DNA of 64,000 bases, taken from Agapanthus africanus (taxonomy: Eukaryota > Streptophyta > Magnoliopsida > Asparagales > Amaryllidaceae). How positions within the stretch are numbered: position 1 is the first letter of the stretch; every line of letters starts with the position of its first letter. Position numbers and translations under genes: made by a program. Location of the stretch: assembly GCA_030015575.1 (NCBI GenBank), contig JASDDO010000006.1, forward strand, positions 110,042,045 through 110,106,044. The letters are read 5' to 3'. Shown one piece after another: positions 34,829 through 46,474 of the stretch. The notes under the pieces are model-generated. The model saw only the letters and a list, made by a program, of their open reading frames with translations. It had not been told where the DNA came from and searched no databases.

Positions 34829-37039
34829 TCTGCCGTACAGGTCCCATTGCGGCATTTCTGGCACACTACTTTCTTGCGGGTGATTTGCTTTTGGTAGGTG
34901 GATTCTTTCGCATCAAGAACCACCATTGTATTTATTTTATTCATTGTATCTAGAATTTCCATCAACCAAAACTTGTATTTTGTTTCAGACTCAGACTTTA
35001 GTGATGTATTATTTGGCCTTAGAGTCACGCTTAGTAGTATTGCGGTTTTCTTGCTTACTGTGTTTCTTTGGATTTGATCCTCGCCTTTCGGCGTTGTATA
35101 TTATTGTTGCATGTGTGGTTGTGACCGTCAATTGACGAAGAGCTAGCTCCCGCTTGGGGATGCCTTTATCATTGCATATATTGTTATCCTTGTTGTACCC
35201 CATTCGGGGCCAGTTTTTACAAAAGAAACTCTGCCGAAATTTTTAGAAAATACTTCACCTTTTAAAATGCACATTCGGCTTAGTTATTTAAAAACCTTGA
35301 TTTCAAACATGTTTTTCTACACTTCTTTAAACCAGTTTCTTTACTTATTCTTAAAAATGGTTTTAGATTTCTGGGCTTTTGGCTTACTTGGATCAGATGG
35401 AGTCCTATAGACTTCATATGGTTCAAGGGCCAGTCACGTGCTCTTTCGGGTCGTGACAGTCGGCCACTTAAGGAGAGGGGGGGAGGTGAGTGTAGGAGAA
35501 GGGGGTGACCACAACAATTAATGAAGAGAATTTATCATCAAAAGCACCTTGCATTATCAATTAATGAACTAATGAATCATCACAACACATCATCATATAT
35601 TTAATGCACTAAGCCACCTAACCATCCTAGTCACCTCATCTAGAAGCTTCCACACACATCACCCTCATGACTCACCCAAGAAAAGATATATCCGTCTTTA
35701 ACCGAATGATAAAGACGGGTGATAGAAAACTGGAAACTGGCAACTTCCAAAAGTGATCCTGAAACGAATTTCAGGATAACCCCGTAACAGTATAAACATA
35801 CCCGCATTTGTATTACGACCGAATACAAATGCAACTAAGACAAAGATATTATATCTACACAGTATAATATTGGGATCTGGCTTAAACCAAAACCTACCAG
35901 TATTATCTGCCCGAAAAATCACACGTGCGAAAAACGCACGTGCATTTTCCGAACCCTGCCATATAACCATACGGCCTCTACAACGTTTCGCCCGAACTTG
36001 GGAAAGTGTCTGTGGGGGACTCTAATGACTCATCAACACACTGGCACTGGGTATAACCACTAGTACGTCAGAGATACAAGCTGTACGTAACGGTTGCTTA
36101 TGTATTGATTGGAAGGGAAGCTGACGAGCGAACGCATCCATAAACCCTACTGAGCCTGACAGTGACAATATCCGTACAATCCGGTCCGTTCGTCTAAAGA
36201 GTATCGCATATCGAGTCTAGGGGGGTGGATAAAGTCAGACCCCTAATAACGCGATAAATCGTGTCGGGATGAAGCCAATCACCACGTGAGAAACTACTGA
36301 TCCAAATCAGTAATTCTTCTACTACCTCGGCCGAGGATTTCTAGTGATGGCCACCCGTGCACTGTGCGACATCAACCCCCAATACCGGGAGAGACGAATC
36401 CCCGACGATCCGCTCACTGCCTCCATGTGGCTCGGGATTGTACCCAAAAAATACCTGTTTGCACGTCTCCTTTGAGCGTGGTTGGCTAGAAATCAAAGAA
36501 CAGTGGGAACTCACACGAGACAAATGACGATCTTAGGTCGACAAACTAACCTGTACACATGTCACCAGGGAACTGCTATCCGACTATATGTATAATACCA
36601 ACTAGCATGTTCCTGGCGAGTCCTGTCCGGTGTACTCAATGAGCACTTGTATACATCTTAGGTGAACCAACTGACACCAATGGCTTGTGAGACCGGCCAC
36701 CGCCCCTCGTCGGGGTCTCGACTGTATACACTAGTCTACTCTGGAGTATCGATGCCCTGTCTCGAAACTCCCACGACTAGGGACACATTTAAGGATGTGC
36801 TTAAAGACCCCAGCTCCCACGTATATGATCGCCATCATACTGCTGGTAGTCAAGAAAGAATCCTATGGGCTCTATCATCATGCAATAGTGAACTAAAGCA
36901 TGTATACGATGATAAAGACAAACCAGATAGCATACTATCTTCTCGAGCAAGACTGTCATATCGGTATAGGTCCTGCCTCAATCATTGCAACCACGTACCT
37001 GCGATCCAATAATTGACTTTGAAGGCACTATCTCCAACA

Positions 37040-37052
37040 ATCTCCCACTTGC
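37040..37052 (-). other. Cop-W polypurine tract
   Basis: atctcccacttgc directly inside the 3' LTR; on the minus strand GCAAGTGGGAGAT precedes the LTR start TGTTGG. Identical in place and nearly in sequence to the Cop-C tract. Confidence 0.85.
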
Positions 37053-38265
37053 ACTTAAGGCTAATTATTTCGATGTCGCATACTCACAGCCTGCGTGATA
37101 CCGAACATCCAACTCCTCTATTAATCAGTTTCACAAAGCTAGTTTGTAAAACTCTTATGTTCGAGAAATAGCCTCAGTGAGTGGATCCGCCCTGATGTTT
37201 CTTTCTATGTCTCTCTTAATCTCAAGATCTCGGAGAAAGCCATCTCCCGAATCGAGTAATACCTGTCTTAGAATATTTCTAGATATCTGATGAGACCTAG
37301 TTTATAAATGAACTCCAAATCCAAACTTCTTAGACTTTATTGATAACTGAACCTAATCAGTATCCAGCACCATGCCTCCCACAGTATCCTCTTGGACCAC
37401 CTGTCCATTATACTGTCCCTCGTCAGAGGGAAAACTATAACTCTGACAATCACTCTGTCATCAATGTCACCTTTGAAGCCTGGAATGATAATCGTCTCCC
37501 GAAGGAGGCTGCCGTCATCAAATCCATAGAACAAGCACTTATGTTCTAAAACTGCTTCCTTATGTTTCTTCAGGATTGGATTAATATAAACTTATCGCAT
37601 CAAGTGAAAAAACAACATCTGGTGTGGTACTTGACATCTCATGATTGATTCAATTGCCTAAGCAAGTGATCTGCCAATCATGTACATCCCTCTCTCCTTT
37701 AGTCTGTAAGACACCTTTAGAGAGGGTGACTCCATCACCTGCAGGTACACCACCATGCCCGGAGTCGTCTAATCTAAAATACCATTAGAATACTGTCAAA
37801 ATACCCATATTGGGAAACTTCCCAAATCTAGATCTAAAACCATAGATCTAGTAACCAAAATGTTAGATATTATATCCATATCCTTTGTGGAGAAACAACT
37901 GTGTGACGACCACAGTACAACCGATCGTAGTATAGGAATTTTACTTCCTACTCTGTGTATGTCATCCAAATACCATGACATCACAGCCTACTACCTTCTT
38001 AACAGATCAATCCCCTATTCTGATGAAGTCAAACCCATGACTGTTAAATCAAAAATAGATGATCTATCTCCTCTATATCTGCTCAAGTCTATAAATAGAT
38101 ATAAGCTCCTTGCCCACTTTGCTTCCGCTGCTCCACTGACTACGACAACCCTCTGGCAGAATAATATATACGTACATTTCTAAAGCTAGTTTAGAACAAC
38201 GCTATACATATCCTCCTGCCGGGTTTCATAGTCTGGAACAACAATAGTGTCAAGTCTGGGTAAAC
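37053..38265 (-). pseudogene. Cop-W RNase H-reverse transcriptase remnant (fossil)
   Basis: DNA-level similarity to the Cop-C RNase H and RT regions can be followed in patches, for example gcctcagtgagtggatccgc near 37170 against Cop-C 40540, and aagctccttgcccactttgc with ttccgctgctccactg near 38100 against Cop-C 41610. No long reading frame remains. It continues right of Cop-C. Very many breaks. Confidence 0.72.
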
Positions 38266-38270
38266 AAGAA

Positions 38271-40461
38271 TGTAGGGTTCGTAGGCACTCTTGTGAAGGT
38301 TCATAAAGCATCAAACATGCCCAAATAAAATTTTAGATGTGTCGAACAACCCAAAGCCGGGATCTTTGCTAGATTATTAGGGTTTAACATGCAAGATAAC
38401 ATCTTTAAACCTAAGTGTGAGGGATTACAACCTTTGTAGTCCGCTCCTTCGCTTCACAAGCTCCGAGTAGAAGTCCCTTCGCCGCGATCCATGATCTCCC
38501 GGACTCAAGAGAGGATCCACGACTCGAACAATCCATGATAGCTTGTATTGTTCCGCTTCTCCGATGATCTACGTCGAAGTTGCTATAAGCCAAGCTCTCT
38601 CACTCTAATGAGGTGAACACCCTAATCTAATGGGCTAGATTAGATGAGGATGATGGAGTAGTATTTATGCTATCTTTTTATATCAATTTCTCACAAGAAA
38701 TCATCACGAAAGGAATTTCTAGTAAGCTTTCTCAAAGCAAAGAGAGAAGAAGATGATGAATGAAAAAGATAATCCTTTTGTGATGAATAGTAGTAAAGAA
38801 TATATGATTGATTATTAAACCATGGTCAAGGATGAGAGGCTTAACCTTTGTAGAGAATAAACTAGAGCTAGGGTTTGGTTAGGTTAGATAATGAGTCATA
38901 AGATAATATCAACCATAATATCTTACACTTGACAAAAGAGAATCCTTCTAGAATGAACAAGAAGGAGCTAACCCTAATCAAACCCTAATCCCTTTTTATC
39001 ATCCTTAAACATGTTTCATAATAAATCATATCATGTCACAATAATATATATCACATATATATTATATATTTGCAACAAAAGAAAATAATACATTTAACAT
39101 ATATCGCATATATATCAATGTATTAATCCGGTGAGAAAATGAAATAATAAAGCGAGCCAATATTAGATAATGTAATACAATATATCATTATACATTAAAT
39201 CATCGAATCAACACTTGATCCGACGATCCGGCTATATCGAATATAACCGACTAATATATCATGTACCGATTCATCAAATCAACACTTGATCCGATGTCCC
39301 AGTTCATATCTAAATATCGCGAGAATATAATACGGTATCTCATATCGCATTATCCTCGGTCCTGCACATATCACATATGTGCCTCTACTCCGTTTTGCCT
39401 GAGCCAAGAAACCTCTGTGTAGGACTCTAAAGAATCGTCAATACGCCGGCAGAAGGTGATGATCATATCAAACACCCACAAGCTGCAAGCGGTCAGCTAA
39501 ACGTAATAGCCACCCAGGTATTGAGCGATCAGAAGATCAACAAGCTAGCCTGTCCGTTCTCCTGTGAATCCAATCAGTAACACTCCCGTACAGTCCGGTC
39601 TGTTCGTCTGATATGTCGCATATCAAGTCTAGGGGTGGTATACGTCAGACCCCAGTAACCGATAAGTCGTGTCGATGTGAGGCTCATAACAGGTCGAGAA
39701 ACTACTGGTATCACTTACCAGTGTATCTCTATATCAGCCCTGGCCTGGGACATCCTGTTATAGCCAATCGAACACAGCACAACATCAACTCCCTATACCG
39801 GGAGAGACGAATCCCCTCCTATCGCTCATTGCCTCCATGTGATTCGGGACTGTACCCAAAAGCCACCTTTTGCATGGCCTTTTGGACGTGGTATGATGGA
39901 AATAAAAGCATAGTGGGAATCACACAAGACTCTATGACGATCTCGGGTCTACAGACTACGCTGTACCAGTGTCACCGGAGAACTGCCATCTGACGTGTGG
40001 TATATCACCATCTGGGAGTTCTCGGCGAGTCCGTCCAGTATACCCAGTCTCCACTAAGCACCCGTACACCATCTCTGATGTTAAACACCGATGGATATGG
40101 GATCATCCATCGCCCATTATATGAGTCAAGATGCGTATACGCTAGTCTACTCTGGTGTATCGATGCCCCGTCTCGATATACCCTCGACTAGGAACATTTA
40201 TAGGATGTACTCAACGACTACCGTGGCCCCACTAGTATGATCTCATCGTAATCCCAGTAGTCGAGTACAGATCCTAAGGGCTTTATCAACATATGAGAGA
40301 AAGACAGTAAACCAATACAAGTCAACATGTTAAGATAAAGTGAAACCAAATAGCATACTATCACGATGAGCAAGAAAGTCCTCTCTGTATATATCCAAGC
40401 ATCCATTATAATATACATCATATGTACAACAATGGCCTCTAGGGCATATACATAACTAACA
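38271..40461 (-). repeat. Cop-C 3' LTR
   Basis: Plus-strand ends tgtagggttcgtagg...ataactaaca. On the minus strand it starts TGTTAG just after the PPT. R-U5 lies at the left (to about 38650) and U3 at the right. Confidence 0.95.
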
Positions 40462-40474
40462 ATCTCCCACTTGC
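40462..40474 (-). other. Cop-C polypurine tract
   Basis: atctcccacttgc; minus strand GCAAGTGGGAGAT, directly upstream of the 3' LTR start. It marks the element's 3' side. Confidence 0.9.
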
Positions 40475-40475
40475 A

Positions 40476-40994
40476 CTAAGGCCAGCTGCTGTAGTATCTC
40501 ATACCTAGCATCCCGAATAATCTCTCAAACTGTATCTGGGGAATGGCCTTCGTGAGTGGATCCGCAATGTTATCCTTCGTATCCACTCTCCTGACCTCGA
40601 TCTCCCGGCGATCAACTATCTCCCTGATCAGGTGATACCGCCTCAGAATATGTCTGGACTTCTGATGGTATCTGGGTTCCTTGGCCAAAGCCACAGCTCC
40701 ATTTTTATCGCAATATAAAGGTATTGGATGCTCAATGGATGGAACCACACCAAGTTCACTAATGAACTTTTTAACCCAGACTGCCTTTTTGGCAGCATCG
40801 TTGGCAGCGATGTATTCAGCCTCCATAGTCGAGTCTACAACGGTATCCTGTTTGGAACTCTTCCAACATACCGCCCCTCCATTGAGGGTAAAGACAAATC
40901 CCGAATGCGACTTAGAGTCGTCCTTATCACTTTGGAAGCTGGAATCGGTAAAGGACTCCACCCGGAGTTCTCCGTTACCATACACCAAGAACAT
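40476..40994 (-). pseudogene. Cop-C RNase H (fossil)
   Basis: 172 codons at the end of copia pol. Blocks: FTDSSFQSDKDDSKSHSGFV (first acidic residue and substrate loop), STMEAEYIAANDAAKKAVWV (the Glu of the active site), YCDKNGAVALAKEPRYHQKS (third acidic residue), and IADPLTKAIPQIQFERL near the end. RNase H removes the RNA strand during reverse transcription. Well preserved, but part of a broken element. Confidence 0.92.
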
Positions 40995-41039
40995 GTCTCT
41001 AGTCCTTCACAAGTACTTGAGAATGTTCTTCACAGCTGT

Positions 41040-42950
41040 CTAGTGACTCTCTCCAGGATCTTCTTGATACCGACTCACTACACTTAGTGAGTATGCTATA
41101 TCGGGTCTAGTACATAGCATCGCATACATGATAGAGCCTACTGCCGAAGCATAGGGTATCCCTTGCATGCGAGCTCTCTCCAAATCAGTCTTTGGAGACA
41201 TCTCTTTGGAGAGAGTGAGTCCAGAGATCATGGGTTGGTTCCCACGCTTGGATTCTTCCATACTAAACCTCTTTAGTATGGTGTCAATGTACCTGGATTG
41301 GGACAATCCCAGTATCCTTTTGGATATATCTCTATAGATCCTAATCCCCAATATGCAGGAGGCATCACCTAAATCTTTCATTGAGAATCTTTGTGATAAG
41401 AAGAGCTTGACTGATTGCAGCATAGGAATATCATTTCCTATCAAGAGTATGTCATCTACGTACAATACGAGGAAGACAACCTTACTCTCTGCTACATTCT
41501 TATAGATACAAGGTTCATCTATGTTTTTGATGAAGTCAAACTCTTTGACTACAACATCAAAATAGATGTTCCAACTCCGCGATGCTTGCTTCAACCCATA
41601 AATGGATTTAAGCAGCTTGCACACCTTTCCGCTGCTCCCACTATCTACGAAGCCATCTGGCTGAGTCATGTACACGCACTCTTCTAAATCACCATTTAGA
41701 AAGGCAGTCTTAACATCCATTTTCCATATTTTGTAGTCATGGTATGCAGCAATGGCAAGTAAGATCCGGATGGACTTAAGCATAGCCACTGGAGAAAAGG
41801 TTTCGTCATAATCCACACCTGGTCGTTGACGAAAACCTTTTGCTACAAGTCTAGCTTTGAAAGTCTCAACTTTTCCATCTACACCAAATTTCTTTTTAAA
41901 AATCCACTTGCTCCCAATGGGTTTTACCCCTTCAGGAGCATTTTCCAAAATCCATACTTTATTGGTGTACATGGATTCCATCTCAGATCGCATTGCATCC
42001 AGCCATTTCACAGAGTCACCACTCGTGATGGCCTGCTCGAAACTTGTCGGGTCATCATCTTCCATGATGCAATCCTCGCTTCCACCATCAATGAGAAAAC
42101 CGTAGTATCTCTTAGGTGGATGAGAAACCCTGCTAGATCGGCGGAGAGGCTGGGGTTCGTCGGGTACTACCGAATCCTCTGGTTCCACTAAATCTTCAGT
42201 TACAGTTTGTGTTGCTGGAACTTCTTCCAGTTCTACCTCAGAGCCACTAATCTCTTTTGCAAGAAATTCCTTTTCTAAAATGATGGCATGTTGAGCAATA
42301 AACACCTTTTGTTGTTCACTGTGGTAGAAAAAATATCCATTTGAATGTTTAGGATATCCCACAAACTTACATAGAACTGACCGTGCCTCGAGTTTGTCTG
42401 GATTTTGCCTTTTGACATAGGCCAGACAACCCCATATCTTAACTCGTTTAAGACATGGTCTCTTCCTACTCCATATCTCATATGGTGTGGTAGGTACAGA
42501 TTTAGTTGGAACTTGATTCAATAGGTATGCTGCTGTCTCAAGCGCATACCCCCAGAAGGAAATAGTTAACTCAGCTGTACTCATCATAGAGCGCACCATA
42601 TCTAATAGGGTGCGATTCCTCCGCTCCGATACACCGTTGTGCCGTGGTGTATAAGGAGGAGTAAGCTGAGAGAGAATCCCATTCTTTTTTAGATAATCTA
42701 GGAACTCATTGCTTAAGTATTCTCCTCCTCGATCAGATCGAAGGATTTTAATACTTTTGCCCGTTTGTTTTTCTACTTCTTGCTTATATTCTCTGAATCT
42801 CTCAAAAGCTTCAGACTTGTGTTTCATCAGGAACATATGTCCGAATCTAGAGAGATCGTCAGTGAATGTAATGAAGTAGGAAGAACCGTTCCTGGCAGAA
42901 GTAGGAAGAACCGTTCCTGGCATGCGTAGACATGGGACCGCATACATCAC
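41040..42950 (-). pseudogene. Cop-C integrase core and reverse transcriptase (fossil)
   Basis: An open stretch of 636 codons, the longest in the window. The integrase DDE triad is at residues Asp31, Asp73 and Glu109, the last two 36 residues apart (DD35E), within ITFTDD, LRSDRGGEYLS and RHNGVSERRNRTL. The GYPKHSNGYFFY and RRSSRVSHPPKRY segments follow. RT begins near residue 310, with MDVKTAFLNGDLEE at 411-424 and the catalytic YVDD at 497-500, then MYAMLCTRPDIAYSLSVVSR. The wording is TNT1-like; I could not settle the finer copia lineage. Confidence 0.94.
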
Positions 42951-43152
42951 TATGTATCAGTCCTAAGAGTTCAGTAAATCTTTCTCCGTGTCCACTAAAC
43001 GGAGCTTTGGTCATTTTTCCTTTGAGACATGAATGACAAGTATCATAAGATGAAAATTCGAACGAATTCAAATATCCATTTTTATTTAACTTAGCTAGCC
43101 GTGTCTCATTGATATGGCCAAGTCTACAATGCCACAAGAAGGATTTGTTCAT
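42859..43152 (-). pseudogene. Cop-C pre-integrase and integrase N-terminus (fossil)
   Basis: WHCRLGHINETRLAKLNKNG and SYDTCHSCLKGKMTKAPFSG give the HHCC zinc-binding GAG-pre-integrase domain, then LGLIHSDVCGPMSTHARNGS leads into the integrase core. It overlaps the next pol stretch slightly. Confidence 0.9.
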
Positions 43153-43802
43153 TTCTGAACTTTTCCTCTTGTGTGTGTTTTGTATATTGAGGACTGTTTC
43201 TGATTTAGAATGAATATGCCATTATGTAACGAGCCTGATGTAATCAACTTTTGATCTAGGAATATGTTCATAACATTATCCTTTACTACAAAATTATATC
43301 CTTCTTTACTTAATAAAGAAACTGATATGATGTTGCACATCATGTTCGGTATATAATAGCACTCATTTAGAATCAGTGTATTACGACTTGGCAATACTAG
43401 GTGATATTCGCCAACTGCTTTGGCTGCAATACTTGCACCGTTCCCTACTTGAACAGAATGATGACCTTTTCCCAGTTCTCTACCTTTACGTAGCCCATGT
43501 AACAATTTACATATGTGGGATCCTGATCCGGTATCTAATACCCAGGACGTAAGGTGAACTGAGAAATAGTTCTCAATAACTAACACACCTAAAGAAGATG
43601 CATCAACATGCATGTTCTTTTGGGCGGCTTGAGAATCCAGATATTCTCCTATTCCCTGTTCAGTCTTATAACTCTTATAAGAAAGAACGGGTCCAACGTT
43701 CCCCTGCTCAGTATAATAAGCGGGTTCAGTCAATACATCCATATTATTATCTTGATTATGGCCTGACATGGTCGCTACCTGGAGAGAGAGAGAAGAAAAC
43801 AC
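43149..43802 (-). pseudogene. Cop-C protease region (fossil)
   Basis: 217 codons. The protease active site reads SWVLDTGSGSHICKLLHGL, followed by MMCNIISVSLLSKEGYNF as in Cop-A and Cop-B. The ~85 residues before it (starting MSGHNQDNNMDVLTEPAYY) do not resemble gag of Cop-A/B and contain no zinc knuckle. The stretch starts right at the end of the leader, where the minus strand reads CGACCATG. Confidence 0.88.
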
Positions 43803-44560
43803 TTTAGCGTATGCTCTTGCAAGATTAGATTGGTTATTATCTTATCTAATCAGGATGTCTCCCACTGTTTTTATCAAATCTTCCTTCAAACCCTAAAAGG
43901 TAAGATTAGCTGGGATTAATTACACCCTACAATTTCGTCAATCTTTCAGCCAGATCATTGTCGGTACTTGAGGGAGGTTCCCCGTGCTTTCGCACGGACC
44001 TAATCAAAGTAAACCACGTTTTCCCAGAGGTGTAACCCCGTTAACACTTTTCTAGACACCTACTTGATCGTCTAATTGTCCTGTGTAAAACTCTCCCAGG
44101 AGTAACACTTACTCGCAGTGGATATCGGGATCCAACTATCTCATAGGAGGTATGCAATCTCATTGCAAATTTCAACACTTGAAATTCCCGATAATATTTT
44201 GCCCCTAGTGTGCTATGATCTTGACAGAGGTCAACAAACCATAGTGCACTAGTCAAGTTCAACCCGTCATTTCTTGATTGAATCAAACCCACTCACACGA
44301 CCCTTGACAGAGGTCAACAAGGTCGTACGACTACCCTAATCCAATCACATCACATGCTTTACAGATAATTACTAGTCAGCTACCGCACACTACGCCTTCA
44401 CGGAGGTCAACAAACGCAGCATGAATACTAAATAGTCTTTAACTGAAATGACGAAGGGCTACGACAGGTTTTTCTGAAAACCTATTGCGTAATGAACTTG
44501 ATATCGTCGTAGAATCAAGTGAAATTTTAAAATGGAGTGATTTTGAGGCTTTCATTAGTT

Positions 44561-44802
44561 TTGCTAAAGAGGTCACTCCCGGTGAAAGGATCTCGGCTCT
44601 TTCCTCATCGAATAAGGTGCAGGATATATCATATATATCATTATGCAAAGCAAAACTCTAAAAGCACTCAAAAGACAAACCGAGTTTTGTAGCATCTGCC
44701 AGTTTCGCTAAAGAGGTCACTCCCGGTGAAGGGATCTCGGCTCTTTCCTCATCGAATAAGGTGCAGGGTATATCATATATACCGCTATGCAAAGCAAAAC
44801 TG
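44561..44802 (-). repeat. Twice-repeated leader module, Cop-C
   Basis: Two copies about 143 bp apart (44561-44658, 44704-44802) of gctaaagaggtcactcccgg, tgaagggatctcggctcttt, cctcatcgaataaggtgcag and a following tatatc-rich tail with atgcaaagcaaaact. The same module occurs twice in Cop-W (51410-51505, 51554-51640) and was not found in Cop-A or Cop-B. Confidence 0.88.
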
Positions 44803-44944
44803 TAGCTACCCTTTTTATAAAGTTTTGATTCTACAACATCTGTTAGGTTTCTTTTCTTTTTATTAATCTCATTATTAAAAAATCCCATCAGCTTATGCTT
44901 CCTAAGCATCACAGAAGAAACGAAAGCAGTAATATTTATATACA

Positions 44945-44945
<1 letters not shown>

Positions 44946-44981
<36 letters not shown>
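44946..44981. repeat. (AT)n microsatellite in Cop-C leader
   Basis: About 18 at repeats within the leader. Simple repeat. Confidence 0.92.
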
Positions 44982-44984
<3 letters not shown>

Positions 44985-46227
44985 TAAGCATTCGTCTCAG
45001 GCAGTAATATGATCCCATCACAGAACATTACAGCAGAAGAACATATATGAAATATTGGATATACTAGGATGTCCGTGTTTTCAATACGAGCCGGTATAAA
45101 ACACGGATTCCACGGTCGCGATGAATAGCCAAACCCACATCCCTAGACCCCTACGAGAGCGGCAAGTAACACTGCCAATTCTAGGGTTAGGAGACCCGGT
45201 CTCGACTCCTCGAGATGGCCTCCCACTGGACCCTAGAACCCGGTTACTTGTGCTCCCCTCCTTGGGTCTACCTAATGCGGAAAAGTAAATAATATACAAT
45301 GGTGACATCAACCTCATCTCAGAAGTGCCCCAATAAAAGAATATTACATACAAATGAATTTTACATGAATGAAAATAAAAAAAACTCATCTCACATAAAA
45401 CCCCCGGCTATTCAGAACACGACGATCCAATATAATATATCACAACAACACATAATATCACATATCATCAACGTAAGTAAGTATGCATACACCGATCGTC
45501 GTTGTCGTATAGCAACGAAAACCGACAATACAACTACATACTATACTTACGGTCACAGAAAAGAAATTGTAAAACTACAATATTTGGAATCCACAATCAC
45601 TTTAGACATCGTAAATCCGAAATATCACATACTTCGCATTTCATGCCTAACTCTATGAATTCCACATATTGTATCACATTCCAGATAAATAGACAGTATT
45701 AAACTTTTCGAACGAATAATCAAACACCCAAGATTTCCCCAATATATCACAACACTTGAAATCAGTTGAAAAACATCCATCACATGCCACAGTACCAATG
45801 GTCCAGCTGTAAAAGGGTCAAGCCAACGCCTCACATGTGGCACGCCGTACTGCCCCAAACCCAAAGGTTCAAAAAGGCAGTTCAAGACGGTCACATAATC
45901 GAGTTAAGGTTTGTTGTCTTCTAGAGGGTCCACCGCGTTACTTGCACGACTTAGAACGTTCTTAAACTCGAGAAAAAATCCAACTTTTGAAAAAAATTTC
46001 GACAGGGGAAAAAGTGAGTTATTGATATCCGTTCGAACTTTTTAACAGTTTCTAAAAATATCTGGAACAAACTAAACAAAGTTAAATTATCCGATCGAAT
46101 CAACGAGTCCCCAATACAACCCTAGAAAACTCAACACTTGAGTGGAATTAAAACATTCCCAGAAAAAATTGCCAAGAAAGGACCTAAGAATAAATATATG
46201 AAATTCCAGGGACTAAGTCAAAATTTT

Positions 46228-46276
46228 GGCCGCGGAACCGCCGCCAAACCCTTAGTTTGGCCGCGGTTCCGCGGTC
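46228..46276 (-). other. GC-rich hairpin in Cop-C leader
   Basis: cgcggaaccgccgccaaac (46231-46249) pairs with gtttggccgcggttccgcg (46255-46273) at 18 of 19 positions around a 5-base loop. Same position relative to the PBS (about 190 bp away) as in Cop-A, Cop-B and Cop-W. Confidence 0.88.
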
Positions 46277-46462
46277 ATTTCAGGGACTTAGTGGACCGTA
46301 CCTCACAGTAATTCTTAGTTTTTCCTGCTTGTTTTTCTGAGCATTTTTAATTCATAAAAAATCACATTTTCAAAAAATGTACAGAGAAGGGTTTACATTG
46401 GGGTTTTCGGGTTCGATCGGACTTTAAACTTCGTCGAGACATCGCCTAAAGCTCTAGCTTGG

Positions 46463-46474
46463 CTCTGATACCAC
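46463..46474 (-). other. Cop-C primer binding site (initiator Met tRNA)
   Basis: Minus strand GTGGTATCAGAG(CC), exact match to the usual initiator-Met site, directly inside the 5' LTR. Confidence 0.92.

Larger units (their letters stand above)
31516..35458 (+). mobile_element. Gyp-2s: solo gypsy LTR
   Basis: A 3943-bp single LTR, tgtaacacttc...ggtcgtgaca, with TSD gtcgg at 31511-31515 and 35459-35463. The other Cop-W LTR is uninterrupted at this point (53571). No PBS or internal sequence. It is a close relative of Gyp-2c (61967 onwards) and a more distant relative of Gyp-2b. Contains the donor-like block 33004-33060, a 40-bp minisatellite, the stem-loop 34493-34530 and the 45-bp block 34784-34828. 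Confidence 0.93.
31011..37039 (-). repeat. Cop-W 3' LTR, carrying a solo gypsy LTR
   Basis: Plus-strand ends tgtaagtacacgg...ctccaaca. Interrupted at 31515/35464 by Gyp-2s. The right part (35464-37039) is U3, sharing gggagagacgaatcc and the ggagtatcgatgccctgtct block with the other copia LTRs. On the minus strand GATAAAAAGAT (31468-31478 region) lies where Cop-C has its TATA box. Confidence 0.92.
43803..46462 (-). other. Cop-C 5' leader (non-coding)
   Basis: About 2.7 kb with no supportable gene. It holds the pyrimidine tract CTCTCTCTCTCC (minus) at its gag side, three gaggtcaacaa motifs (44225-44412; TTGACC on the minus strand), a ~98-bp module present twice (44561-44658 and 44704-44802), an (AT)n run (44946-44981), a cgctctcgtagg-type block near 45150, and a strong GC hairpin at 46231-46273 followed by attcttagtttttcctgctt. 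Confidence 0.72.
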
